Part shown: positions 39,419 through 47,426 of the stretch, piece by piece
Numbering within the stretch: the first letter of the stretch is position 1
Layout of the letters: each line of letters begins with the position of its first letter
Origin: Zoogloea dura
GTDB taxonomy: Bacteria > Pseudomonadota > Gammaproteobacteria > Burkholderiales > Rhodocyclaceae
NCBI RefSeq assembly: GCF_012927165.1
Contig: NZ_JABBGA010000024.1
Location: forward strand, 17,820 to 81,819
Reading direction: 5' to 3'
Length of the DNA: 64,000 bases
Position numbers and translations under genes: made by a program
The notes under the pieces: model-generated
Databases searched by the model: none
Told to the model about the DNA's origin: nothing
Seen by the model: the letters and a program-made list of their open reading frames with translations, nothing else

Positions 39419-40966
39419 ATGCGCATCGCTGTCTTCTTCACCGATCGGGTCGGCATGGCCCAGGAGATCCTCGCGGCCCTCGCCACCCGCGCCCTCAACG
39501 TGACGGCGGTCGAGGTGGACCCGCCTCACATCTATATAGAGGCCCCGGCCCTCGACCCGGATGGCCTGGCCGGCCTGCAGACCCAGCTGCTGGCGATACG
39601 CGGCGTGTGCAGCGTCGAAGCGGTCGCCATATTGCCCGGCGCCCAGCGCCGCCTCTACCTGGATGCGCTGCTCACCGCCCAACCGGACCCGGTGTTCGCC
39701 ATCGACGCCGGCGGACGCATCGTGCTGGCCAATGCCGCCGCCACCCGCGCCAGCGGCCTCGATGAAAGCGCCCTGCGGGAGGCCTCCCTGCCGGCACTGC
39801 TGGGTCTGCCGGGCCTGCTCGGCACCCTCGCCGAGCAGGGCTTCCACCTCGCCCCGCGGGAGATCGAACTGGGCGGCGAACCTTATCTGATGGAGGCCCT
39901 GCCCCTCCACGAGAGCGGCCGCATCGCCGGCGCCATGCTGACGCTTTACGCCCCCAGCCGCACCGGCGAGCGCCTCAGCGCCCTGCGCAACCTGGACGCT
40001 GGCGGCTTTGAACGCATCTTCGGGCAATCTCCCAGCCTGGAGCAGTTGAAGCAGCGCGCGGCGCGCATGGCCCTGGTGGACGCGCCCCTGTTGATCACCG
40101 GCGAGACCGGCACCGGCAAGGAGCTCCTCGCCCACGCCTGCCACCAGGCCAGCACGCGTCGCGACCAGGCCTTCTTTGCCCTGAACTGCGCGGCACTGCC
40201 CGAGAGCCTGGCCGAGAGCGAACTCTTCGGCTACGCCGCCGGCGCCTTCACCGGCGCCCTGCGTGGCGGCAAGCCGGGCCTGCTGGAGCTGGCCGACGGT
40301 GGCACGGTGTTTCTGGATGAAGTGGGCGAGATGTCGCCCTACCTGCAGGCCAAGCTCCTGCGCTTCCTCAACGACGGACGCTTTCGCCGGGTGGGCGGCG
40401 ACCGGGAGATACAAGTCGACGTGCGCCTGATCAGCGCCACCCACCGGCCCCTCGAAGCCATGGTGGAGAACGGCCAGTTCCGCCAGGATCTGCTGTTCCG
40501 CCTGAATGTGCTCAACCTGCAGGTGCCACCACTGAGAGCGCGGCCGGAAGACATCCTGCCGCTGGCCGAGCTCTTTCTCGAGCGGGCCTGCGCGCAGACC
40601 GGCCGCTCGCCGATGCGCCTGTCGCCGTCGGCCAACGCCGCCCTGCTGGCCAACCCCTGGGTCGGCAATGTGCGGGAGCTGCAGAACGTGATCTTCCGCG
40701 CCGTCACCATTGCCGAAAGGACGATCATCGACCGCGATGCCCTGGAGCTGGCCCGCAGCACCCGCAGCGACGCCGGCGAACCCGCCCCCGGCGAGGCCAC
40801 CACCCTCGACGCGGCGATGGCGGCCTACGAGAAGAAGCTGCTGCTCCACCTCTACCGTGAATTTCCTTCCACCCGGCGCCTCGCCCAGCGCCTCGGCACC
40901 TCCCACTCGGCCATCGCCCAGCGCCTGCGGCGCTATGGCATCGGCGGCGACGCGGGCGGCGGCTAG
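39419..40966 (+). CDS. Sigma54-dependent regulator of the TyrR/PhhR family
   Basis: 515 residues: ACT-like domain (about 1-75, MRIAVFFTDRVGMAQEILAALATRALNVTAVEVDP), PAS (about 80-185, AQPDPVFAIDAGGRIVLANAAATRASGL), AAA+ domain (about 205-430) with GETGTGKE, an intact GAFTGA loop and GTVFLDEVGEM, and a C-terminal helix-turn-helix (STRRLAQRLGTSHSAIAQRLRRYGI) of the TyrR type rather than Fis type. Such proteins sense aromatic amino acids; unlike E. coli TyrR, those with GAFTGA can activate sigma54 promoters, as PhhR does. Target candidates here are dadA-alr (good -24/-12 box) and possibly other genes outside. Its stop overlaps the convergent Lrp gene stop. Confidence 0.92.
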   Translation: MRIAVFFTDRVGMAQEILAALATRALNVTAVEVDPPHIYIEAPALDPDGLAGLQTQLLAIRGVCSVEAVAILPGAQRRLYLDALLTAQPDPVFAIDAGGRIVLANAAATRASGLDESALREASLPALLGLPGLLGTLAEQGFHLAPREIELGGEPYLMEALPLHESGRIAGAMLTLYAPSRTGERLSALRNLDAGGFERIFGQSPSLEQLKQRAARMALVDAPLLITGETGTGKELLAHACHQASTRRDQAFFALNCAALPESLAESELFGYAAGAFTGALRGGKPGLLELADGGTVFLDEVGEMSPYLQAKLLRFLNDGRFRRVGGDREIQVDVRLISATHRPLEAMVENGQFRQDLLFRLNVLNLQVPPLRARPEDILPLAELFLERACAQTGRSPMRLSPSANAALLANPWVGNVRELQNVIFRAVTIAERTIIDRDALELARSTRSDAGEPAPGEATTLDAAMAAYEKKLLLHLYREFPSTRRLAQRLGTSHSAIAQRLRRYGIGGDAGGG

Positions 40967-41460
40967 AGGCCCGGCGGCGGCCGCACCAGCTGGCTGTCGT
41001 CGATGGGCAGGCGCAGCGTGGTGCTCTTGATGGTCTCCATCACGATGTAGGAGCAGATGTCACGCATGCCCGGGAGCTTGTTGAGCTTGTCGATGATGAA
41101 GCGCGAGAACTCGGCCAGCGTGCGGGTGCGCACGTGGAGCACGTAGTTGCACGGCCCGCTCACCACATAGGCGGTGGTGACCTCATCGAAGACCCGGATC
41201 TGCTCGTTGAACTTGTTGTGCCAGTCCTCCTCCTCCCGGTCGAGGGTGACATGGACCACCGCCTCCAGCTCAAAACCCAGCTTACGGGCGTCCAGCAAGG
41301 CGTGATAGCCGCGGATCAGGCCGTGATCTTCGAGCGCCCGCACGCGCCTCAAACACGCCGACGGTGAAAGCGCGATCCGGTCGGCCAGATCCTGATTGCT
41401 GAGGCGCCCGTTGTGCTGCAGCGCAACCAAAATGCGCATATCGATCACATCCAGCTGCAT
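40963..41460 (-). CDS. Lrp/AsnC family transcriptional regulator
   Basis: 165 residues. N-terminal helix-turn-helix LDVIDMRILVALQHNGRLSNQDLADRIALSPSACLRRVRALEDHGLIRGYHALLD, then the RAM ligand-binding domain (about 65-150: VHVTLDREEEDWHNKFNEQIRVFDEVTTAYVVSGPCNYVLHVRTR). The ATG at 41460 is preferred to an in-frame TTG two codons earlier. The neighbours (kyn genes, permease, dad genes) suggest control of alanine or kynurenine/tryptophan catabolism, as by DadR or KynR in other proteobacteria; which one cannot be told. An A/T-rich palindrome about 33 bases upstream may serve autoregulation. Confidence 0.9.
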   Translation of the reverse strand: MQLDVIDMRILVALQHNGRLSNQDLADRIALSPSACLRRVRALEDHGLIRGYHALLDARKLGFELEAVVHVTLDREEEDWHNKFNEQIRVFDEVTTAYVVSGPCNYVLHVRTRTLAEFSRFIIDKLNKLPGMRDICSYIVMETIKSTTLRLPIDDSQLVRPPPGL

Positions 41461-41492
41461 TCGCAATTTCCATTCTTAAAGAAACAATAACG

Positions 41493-41502
41493 AGAATATT
41501 CT
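41493..41502. promoter_or_regulatory. A/T-rich palindrome upstream of the Lrp gene
   Basis: AGAATATTCT, a perfect 10-bp palindrome, centre ATAT, in the divergent gap between the Lrp gene and the porin gene. The rest of this 395-bp gap (41461-41855) is non-coding; no further clear site was seen except the porin ribosome site. Confidence 0.4.
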
Positions 41503-41855
41503 TCCAAAAATCGACAAACCACAATCCACTATTGCAATTTCTGCCGCCAAGCCCGGTGCTACCATAAATCTGTCCTGACCCCCTTGGAGCACCGCCCGAT
41601 GGCAGCCCCCTCTCCCCTTGCCGCCCGCCCTGACGCGTGGGGGTCACCCAGCCGATCCGCCTTGAGCATGCCGAGCCGGCGCATCGCCCACGCCCCCATT
41701 CCACCGCCAGTCCCCTGAGCGCCTGCCGCCATAAACGGCGGCCTTAACCCGATTCTTCCGTCATGGCCTTCCCAACGGCCAGGGAGAAGTCTTGCCCGCA
41801 TTCCCACGGGCCCATCCAAGCAAGAGAGCCTCAACACATACAACAAGGAGGAGTC

Positions 41856-43256
41856 ATGAAGGCCAAGCAGATTTTCACCGCCCTCGTCATCGCCGGTCTC
41901 GGCGGCACGGGCAGCCTCGCCCACGCCGCCGGCCCGGACCGCATGGCGGAGCTGGAAACGCAGTTGAAGCAGTTGCAGGAACAACTCGAGGCCCTGAAAC
42001 GCTCAACGCCGAGCGCCCAGGAAGTCGCCGCCCTGCGCGACAAGGTGGCCAGCCAGGACAAACAGGCCGTGGTGGCGGGGAGCATCCCCAACTCCTTCCG
42101 CCTGCCCGGGTCGGAGACCTCGCTGCGCATCTATGGCAGCGCCGAACTGAACATGGTGCACGAGAGCAAGGGCGACAACAGCGCCAATGACTATTCCACC
42201 TTCACCCCCTTCATGCCCCTCAACGGCAGCCCCGAAGCGCAGCGCAAGGGACAGACCTACATGCACGCCCGAACCTCCCGCATCGGCCTGGAGGCGGCCA
42301 CCCCCACGCCATTGGGCCCTGCCTCGATGAAGATCGAGGGTGACTTCAACAACGACCCGCGCACCGGCAACTCGGCGGTCTATGGCGACCTGCGCAACAT
42401 CTACACCCAGCTCAACACCAACAGCTACGACTTCCGGCTGCGCCATGCCTACGTGCGGATCGGCGGTCTGCTGGTCGGCCAGAGCTGGTCCACCTTCATG
42501 GACGTCAATAACGCCCCGGAAACCGTGGATTTCAACGGCCCGATCGGCTCCACCTTCATCCGCCAGCCGCAGATCCGCTACACCCACAGCACCCAGGACT
42601 GGGGCGACTTCAGCGGCGCCATCGAAAACTCGGTGAGCTATGTGCTGGACAGCAGCGGACGCGCCACCACCGACGGCTTCTCCAAGGTGCCCGACCTCAT
42701 CGCCCGCTGGGACAAGCGTTTCGACTGGGGCGCCCTGAGCCTGCGCACGGTGTCCCACGAACATCGCATCGAAGGCGCCCTCGGCAGCCAGGCTCGACGC
42801 GGCAATGGCTTTGCTGCCAGCGGCCAGATCAAGTCGATCGGCGACGACTTCTTCACCTGGGGCATCACCGGCGGCACGGGCATCGGCCGCTACTTCAACA
42901 TGATCCAGGGCGCCGCCTACGACAGCGTGCAGCAACGCATCGAGATGGAAAAGGCGGTCGGGGTGGTGCTCGGCTACCAGCACAAGATCAGCGACAGCCT
43001 GCGGCTCAACGCCGTTTACGGGGCGCAGCGCACCTCCGACAACGATTACACCGACCTGGCCATCCGCAACGGCTTCGGCGGCGGCCAGTACGGCGTCAAC
43101 CGGCGCATCAGCCAGTTCCACTTTGGCGGTATCTGGAACCCGGTAAAGGCCATGGACGTGGGCCTGGAGTACATCTTCGGCCGCCGCGAGACCTTGCTCG
43201 GCGAGAAGGGCGACATGTCACGCATCAACATGATGGTGCGCTACAACCTCAACTGA
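41856..43256 (+). CDS. Outer-membrane porin, DcaP-like
   Basis: About 466 residues. Signal peptide MKAKQIFTALVIAGLGGTGSLAHA (cut near residue 24-26), then a short coiled coil (RMAELETQLKQLQEQLEALKRS) and a linker leading to IPNSFRLPGSETSLRIYGSAEL, which is the start of the beta barrel; this layout, N-terminal coiled coil plus barrel, is that of DcaP-family trimeric porins. Amphipathic strands continue to the C-terminal RINMMVRYNLN, ending in an aromatic-rich last strand. A very strong AAGGAGGAG ribosome site marks the start. Likely lets a small negatively charged or amino-acid substrate of the surrounding catabolic block cross the outer membrane. Confidence 0.87.
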   Translation: MKAKQIFTALVIAGLGGTGSLAHAAGPDRMAELETQLKQLQEQLEALKRSTPSAQEVAALRDKVASQDKQAVVAGSIPNSFRLPGSETSLRIYGSAELNMVHESKGDNSANDYSTFTPFMPLNGSPEAQRKGQTYMHARTSRIGLEAATPTPLGPASMKIEGDFNNDPRTGNSAVYGDLRNIYTQLNTNSYDFRLRHAYVRIGGLLVGQSWSTFMDVNNAPETVDFNGPIGSTFIRQPQIRYTHSTQDWGDFSGAIENSVSYVLDSSGRATTDGFSKVPDLIARWDKRFDWGALSLRTVSHEHRIEGALGSQARRGNGFAASGQIKSIGDDFFTWGITGGTGIGRYFNMIQGAAYDSVQQRIEMEKAVGVVLGYQHKISDSLRLNAVYGAQRTSDNDYTDLAIRNGFGGGQYGVNRRISQFHFGGIWNPVKAMDVGLEYIFGRRETLLGEKGDMSRINMMVRYNLN

Positions 43257-43280
43257 AACGCCAAGCCGCCCGGAAGTATC

Positions 43281-43309
43281 AAGGCCATTCCTCCGGGGAT
43301 GGCCTTTTT
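43281..43309 (+). terminator. Intrinsic terminator after the porin gene
   Basis: AAGGCCAT / ATGGCCTT stem with a ten-base loop (inner CC/GG pairing), ending in a T-run, 25 bases after the stop codon. Confidence 0.9.
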
Positions 43310-43400
43310 GCTGGTGCGTGACGCAGAAAAGCCACGCCGTGATGCAGACCTCCGCCGTCCAGCTCGAGCACCGGAGGCGCGGAAAGCTGTGCGCGGAGGC

Positions 43401-43673
43401 GTTTACTCAATGTCGGTGGCGGCTAACTCAAATCCGCGGTGGCGGATGTCAGTTAACGGACTCCGGATGTCAGTTAACGAGTCGCGTAACTGAGTTAACG
43501 GATCGAAGATGTCAGTTAACGAACTGAAGATGTCACTTCCGCAGATCGTTAACTGAGTTATTCGATGCGTTAACTCAGTTACGCGATCGGTTAACTGAGA
43601 TCTGCGATGCGTTAACTGAGATACGCGACGCGTTAACTCAGTTAGCCGGCAGCGGGTGGGGAGTGTCAGTAAT
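43401..43673. repeat. Mirrored array of 21-bp repeats built on GTTAAC
   Basis: Non-coding block filling most of the 522-bp gap between the porin and permease genes. GTTAAC cores start at 43452, 43473, 43494 and 43515, with a decayed core at 43536, all as T(C/G)AGTTAAC on the plus strand; then at 43548, 43569, 43590, 43611 and 43632 as GTTAACT(C/G)A. Period is exactly 21 bp in each block of five, and the two blocks are inverted copies about position 43544.5. Spacers of 12 bases share a G-N-N-TCG-like core. Decayed outer copies occur at 43401 (GTTTAC), 43422 (GCTAAC) and 43669 (GTAATT). No other copy is seen in the window. Function unknown; binding-site array or transposon-end remnant are the main readings. 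Confidence 0.92.
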
Positions 43674-43690
43674 TTTGTGTTCGAGGCGGC
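43663..43690. other. Possible insertion-sequence end remnant next to the repeat array
   Basis: The stretch GAGTGTCAGTAATTTTGTG and the following bases resemble the terminal repeats of some IS elements in general character. No transposase, second inverted repeat or target duplication could be found. Confidence 0.25.
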
Positions 43691-43713
43691 TTTTCACCTG
43701 CCCTTCCACCATG

Positions 43714-43748
43714 GAAAAAGCCACCGTCCCGGAGGACGGTGACCTTTT
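43714..43748 (-). terminator. Terminator of the amino-acid permease (kyn) operon, possibly bidirectional
   Basis: CACCGTCC / GGACGGTG 8-bp stem with a CGGA loop (43722-43741). On the minus strand it is followed by a CTTTTT run; on the plus strand by CCTTTT. Confidence 0.85.
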
Positions 43749-43778
43749 CGATGGTCGCGAGGCAGCCTGGGTGCGGCG

Positions 43779-45176
43779 CTACGACTCCTGAGCGGCCGGC
43801 GTGGCGGCAGGTTTGCGGGTGAGGTGGAAGCTCAGCACCAGCAGGAGGATGAAGGGAATGCCGAAGGCCAGCGTCATCCGGAACACGTCGGTAAAGGCGG
43901 TGGTGACCAGTATCGCGAGCATCAGGCCAGCCCCCAGCAGGGTCGTCACCGGGAAGAACTTCATCTTGAAGGGCAGCTCCAGCCCGCCCCGCTTGTCGTG
44001 ATGGCGGCGGAAGCAGTAATGGGTGACGAAGATCATCATCCAGGTGAACATGGCGCCGAACATGGACAAGGACATCATCAAGGTGAAGGCCTTTTCCGGG
44101 AACAGCACATAGATCACGGTGGCCAGGGCGATGCCGGCGGTGGACAACATGAGCGCATTGAAGGGAATGCCGTTCTTGTTGAGGACACCGAGGGCTGCCG
44201 GTGCATCGCCTCCGCGTGACAGGCTGAACATCATGCGGGTGGTGATGTAGAGCATGCTGTTCATGGCCGACAGGGCCGCCACGATCACCACGAAGTTGAG
44301 GATGTCGGCCGCGTAGGGAATGCGCAGCACCTGCATCACGGTGACGAAGGGGCTGCTGCCTTCACCGATGCGGTCCCACGGCACGATGGCCAGGATGATC
44401 AGCAGGGACAGCAGGTAGAACAGCACGAGGCGGGCCATGGTCGCGCGGAATGCCTTCTTCACCGCGACGGCAGGGTTCTCCGCTTCGCCGGCGGCCACCG
44501 CGATCATCTCCACGCTGAGATAGCTGAAGATGGAGATGACCACGGCGATCCACATGCCCCACACGCCCTTGGGAAAGAAGCCTCCGTGCGCGGTGAGATG
44601 CTGCGTGCCGTATTCCGGGCTGCCGCTGCCCCACACCACGTAGGCGCCGAGCAGGACGAAGCCGACGATGGCGAAGATCTTGATCGTCGAGAACCAGTAT
44701 TCCACCGATCCGAAGGCCTTTACGCTGGCCGCGTTGACGCCGATCAGCAGCCCCGAGAACAGGACGATCCAGATCCACGATGGAACGCCCTTGAACCAGA
44801 ACTGCATGTAGTCGGCCACCGCGGTCACCTCGGTGCCCACGGCCATGACGATGCAGGCCCAGTAGGCGTAGCGGACCAGGTAGCCGGCCAGCGGGCTGAT
44901 GTAGTGCTCGGCATAGGCGCCGAAGGAGCCGGAGGTGGGGTGGGCGACCGTCATCTCGGCCAGGCAGCCCATCAACAGCAGGGTGATGAAGCCGCTGATG
45001 GTGTAGCTCAGCAGCACGCTGGGGCCGGCAAAGCCGATGGCGAACTTGCTGCCCATGAAGAGGCCTGTGCCGATGGCACCGCCGATGGCGATCATGCTCA
45101 TTTGCCCGGCGGTGAGGCGGCGCTGCAGGCCCTCCTCCCGTTTTGAAATATGCTCGAAGTCTCTCGATGTGCTCAT
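43779..45176 (-). CDS. Amino acid permease (APC superfamily, AAT type)
   Basis: 465 residues with 12 predicted membrane helices. The N-terminus LQRRLTAGQMSMIAIGGAIGTGLFMGSKFAIGFAGPSVLLSYTISGF is the classical amino-acid-transporter signature; later EMIAVAAGEAENPAVAVKKAFRATMARLVLFYLLSLLIILAIVPW and SRGGDAPAALGVLNKNGIPFNALMLS. It follows kynU by 59 bases on the same strand, so the likely cargo is tryptophan, kynurenine or another aromatic amino acid. Specificity cannot be read from the sequence. Transcription ends at the stem-loop just past the stop. Confidence 0.9.
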   Translation of the reverse strand: MSTSRDFEHISKREEGLQRRLTAGQMSMIAIGGAIGTGLFMGSKFAIGFAGPSVLLSYTISGFITLLLMGCLAEMTVAHPTSGSFGAYAEHYISPLAGYLVRYAYWACIVMAVGTEVTAVADYMQFWFKGVPSWIWIVLFSGLLIGVNAASVKAFGSVEYWFSTIKIFAIVGFVLLGAYVVWGSGSPEYGTQHLTAHGGFFPKGVWGMWIAVVISIFSYLSVEMIAVAAGEAENPAVAVKKAFRATMARLVLFYLLSLLIILAIVPWDRIGEGSSPFVTVMQVLRIPYAADILNFVVIVAALSAMNSMLYITTRMMFSLSRGGDAPAALGVLNKNGIPFNALMLSTAGIALATVIYVLFPEKAFTLMMSLSMFGAMFTWMMIFVTHYCFRRHHDKRGGLELPFKMKFFPVTTLLGAGLMLAILVTTAFTDVFRMTLAFGIPFILLLVLSFHLTRKPAATPAAQES

Positions 45177-45235
45177 GGTTGTCTCCTCTTATAGTGTTTG
45201 GGTGCAGACGAGCGTGTCGGGGTGTGAGGGGCCTG

Positions 45236-46486
45236 TCAGGTCACGGCGGAGCGCCTCGCGTACTCGGGCCGGTCCCAGGCCCGGGTGTCCAGGATGTCGC
45301 GCAGGATCTCCACCGCATCCCACACGTCGGTCTGGCCGACGTACAGCGGGGTGATGCCGAAGCGCAGCACTTCCGGCTCGCGGTAGTCGCCGATCACGCC
45401 GCGGTCGATCAGCGCCTGCATCACGGCGTAGCCGTCGGGGTGCAGGAAGCTCACGTGGCTGCCACGCACGGCGTGATCACGGGGGGTGATGAGGGTCAGC
45501 GGATGGCTGGCGCAGCGCGCTTCGACCAGCTCGATGAAGAGGTCGGTGAGCACCAGCGACTTGGCCCGGACGGCAGCCATGTCGGCCTTGAGGGCCACGT
45601 CGAGGCCACATTCGACGAGGGACATCGAGAGCATCGGCTGCGTGCCGCAGAGAAAGCGCCGGATGCCCCGGTCCGGCGTGTAGTCCACCGCCATGTCGAA
45701 GGGCCGGTTGTGCCCCCACCAGCCCGACAGGGGCTGCCAGAAGCGCGCCTGATGCCGCGGCGAGACCCAGATGAAGGCCGGTGAGCCGGGGCCACCATTG
45801 AGGTACTTGTAGGTGCACCCCACCGCGAAGTCGGCGTCCGCGCCTTGCAGATCCACCGGCACCGCGCCCGCCGAATGGGCCAGATCCCAGATGAGCAGCG
45901 CGCCCGCCGCATGCGCCTGGGCGGTGGTGGCGGCCATGTCGTACATGGTGCCGGTGCGGTAATTGACGTGGGACAGGAGCACCACCGCCACGTCGTCGCT
46001 CAGCGCCTCCTGCAGCGACAGGCTGTCATCGGTCAGGCGCAGCTCGTAGCCCTGCTGCAGCAGATCGATCATTCCCTGGACCATGTAGAGGTCTGTCGGG
46101 AAGTTGTCGCGCTCCGACAGGATGATCCGCCGCCCCGGCCGCTCGACCTGCTGGATGCGCAGCGCGGCGGCGAGCGCCTTGAAGAGGTTCAGGGAGGTGG
46201 TGTCGGTCACCACCACTTCTCCGTCGCCGGCCCCCAGCAGGCGGCCCAGCTTGTCGCCCAGGCGGCTCGGCAGTGCAAACCAGCCGGCCGTGTTCCAGCT
46301 CCGGACCAGGCCGACGCCCCACTCCTTCTCCAGCACGTCCAGACTGCGCGCCCGGGCGGCGCGCGGCAGTACGCCAAGGGAGTTTCCATCCAGGTAGATC
46401 ACCCCTTCCGGTAGCTCGAACTCCTGCCGGAGGGGGGCCAGGGGATCGACGAGATCCGCCTCGATACAACGTTCACGGGTATGCAA
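45236..46486 (-). CDS. kynU: Kynureninase
   Basis: About 416 residues. PLP enzyme splitting kynurenine into anthranilate and alanine. Family blocks: [48 protein letters not shown], the substrate/PLP region [32 protein letters not shown], the PLP-lysine stretch [19 protein letters not shown] and the WGHNRPFDM segment. There is no ATG in the right place: reading starts at TTG (46486), seven bases after AAAGGAG, giving the usual length; an ATT one codon earlier is less likely. The alanine released can feed the neighbouring alr-dadA pathway. Between kynB and the permease in one operon. Confidence 0.95.
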   Translation of the reverse strand: MHTRERCIEADLVDPLAPLRQEFELPEGVIYLDGNSLGVLPRAARARSLDVLEKEWGVGLVRSWNTAGWFALPSRLGDKLGRLLGAGDGEVVVTDTTSLNLFKALAAALRIQQVERPGRRIILSERDNFPTDLYMVQGMIDLLQQGYELRLTDDSLSLQEALSDDVAVVLLSHVNYRTGTMYDMAATTAQAHAAGALLIWDLAHSAGAVPVDLQGADADFAVGCTYKYLNGGPGSPAFIWVSPRHQARFWQPLSGWWGHNRPFDMAVDYTPDRGIRRFLCGTQPMLSMSLVECGLDVALKADMAAVRAKSLVLTDLFIELVEARCASHPLTLITPRDHAVRGSHVSFLHPDGYAVMQALIDRGVIGDYREPEVLRFGITPLYVGQTDVWDAVEILRDILDTRAWDRPEYARRSAVT

Positions 46487-46492
46487 AATGTG

Positions 46493-46500
46493 TCTCCTTT
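46493..46500 (-). promoter_or_regulatory. Ribosome binding site fixing the TTG start of kynU
   Basis: AAAGGAGA on the minus strand, seven bases before TTG. It decides the start, because the longer open frame upstream overlaps kynB and lacks homology. Confidence 0.75.
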
Positions 46501-46523
46501 CTGAGGTGGGCAACAAAACAAGG

Positions 46524-47156
46524 TCAATTGAAGCTTCTGAGCACGGCCCGCACCGGGCTGGCATCGAGGCCAGACAGCCGGAGCGGCAGGGCGATGAGTT
46601 CGTAGTCGCCCTCCGGCACCGCGTCGAGCAACAGGTTTTCGAGGATCGCCATGCCGGCCCTGGCAACGGCGTGATGGGCGGGCAGCGTCTTGCTGTCGGC
46701 CGGATCGAGCGAGGGGCTGTCGACGCCGATCAGGCGCACGCCCTGCCCGCCCAGCCAGTCGATGGCGGCGGCCGACAGGGCCCGGAACGCCGGGTCCCAG
46801 CGGGTGGTGGGAGAGCGCAGCCAGGTCCGCAGCAGGATGCGTTCGGGCAGCGGCCCGGGGAGACGGGCCAGCGCGGCCTGCAATTCTTCCGCCCCGAGCG
46901 CTCCACCGCCCAGGCAGTGGATCAGGCGGCAGGGGCCGAGGTAGGGCTCAAGGGGCGTATCACCAATCGCCATGCCTCCGGCGAGGTAATGGAGCGGCGC
47001 GTCGGCATGCGCGCCGGCGTGGGTCGACAGCGCAATGCGGCTGACGTTGACCGGGCAGCTGTGCTCGAGGCGCCACACGCGATATGCCTGGAAGGGGGTG
47101 TCGCCAGGCCAGACTGGCATGCCGGTATGGAGCGGCGGGCTGATGTCGTAGAGCAT
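46524..47156 (-). CDS. kynB: Kynurenine formamidase (arylformamidase)
   Basis: 210 residues. Cyclase-fold metal hydrolase converting N-formylkynurenine to kynurenine. It begins [22 protein letters not shown] and has the metal motif His46-x3-His50-x-Asp52-x3-His56 ([12 protein letters not shown]), [17 protein letters not shown] and the C-terminal [24 protein letters not shown]. First gene of kynB-kynU-permease. The tryptophan 2,3-dioxygenase gene kynA, commonly next to it, is not in the window. Confidence 0.95.
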   Translation of the reverse strand: MLYDISPPLHTGMPVWPGDTPFQAYRVWRLEHSCPVNVSRIALSTHAGAHADAPLHYLAGGMAIGDTPLEPYLGPCRLIHCLGGGALGAEELQAALARLPGPLPERILLRTWLRSPTTRWDPAFRALSAAAIDWLGGQGVRLIGVDSPSLDPADSKTLPAHHAVARAGMAILENLLLDAVPEGDYELIALPLRLSGLDASPVRAVLRSFN

Positions 47157-47254
47157 TTTTCGGCTTCGCTTGGGGAAGAGTACGAAATCATCGTATCACC
47201 CGGGCAAACCGGAAAAATTGCAATAACAGTGGCCAAATAAACGGGTTTTGAAAG

Positions 47255-47288
47255 TTAATTCCCATCTTCAAGCCAAAATAGGAATTAA
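47255..47288. promoter_or_regulatory. Inverted repeat upstream of kynB
   Basis: TTAATTCC-N18-GGAATTAA, perfect 8-bp arms in an A/T-rich patch 100-130 bases before kynB. Candidate operator for the kyn operon, possibly for the Lrp-type regulator. The 270-bp gap 47157-47426 otherwise holds only the flhA terminator. Confidence 0.4.
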
Positions 47289-47376
47289 ATTGCGAAACCC
47301 TCAAACATCCCGGACCACCCGGGATATTGCGCCGCAACACCCTTGGGAAGGACCCTGCCTGCCTGCCCCACCACGT

Positions 47377-47408
47377 AAAAAGGCCCCGCCCTTGCGGGCG
47401 AGGCCTTT
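47377..47408 (-). terminator. Intrinsic terminator after flhA
   Basis: AAAGGCC-CCGCCC / GGGCGA-GGCCTTT stem (one mismatch) with a TTGC loop, followed by a T-run on the minus strand, 19 bases past the flhA stop. It closes the long cheV-to-flhA operon. Confidence 0.88.
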
Positions 47409-47426
47409 CGGTCGGGCGGTACGGGA

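Noticed and set aside
43299..43527. Two small open frames (64 and 69 codons) running into the repeat array
   Set aside because: They begin inside the porin terminator, lack ribosome sites, and their similarity is only to the repeat units.
43452..43637. Repeat array as a CRISPR
   Set aside because: Units are 21 bp with 12-bp related spacers, orientation reverses in the middle and no cas genes are present.
46487..46666. N-terminal extension of kynU
   Set aside because: The added residues are Arg/Ser/Cys-rich, overlap kynB and have no kynureninase similarity; a ribosome site marks TTG at 46486.
47218..47238. Sigma54-like TGGCC...TTGCA upstream of kynB
   Set aside because: The GG to GC spacing is 11, one base too long for a functional -24/-12 promoter.
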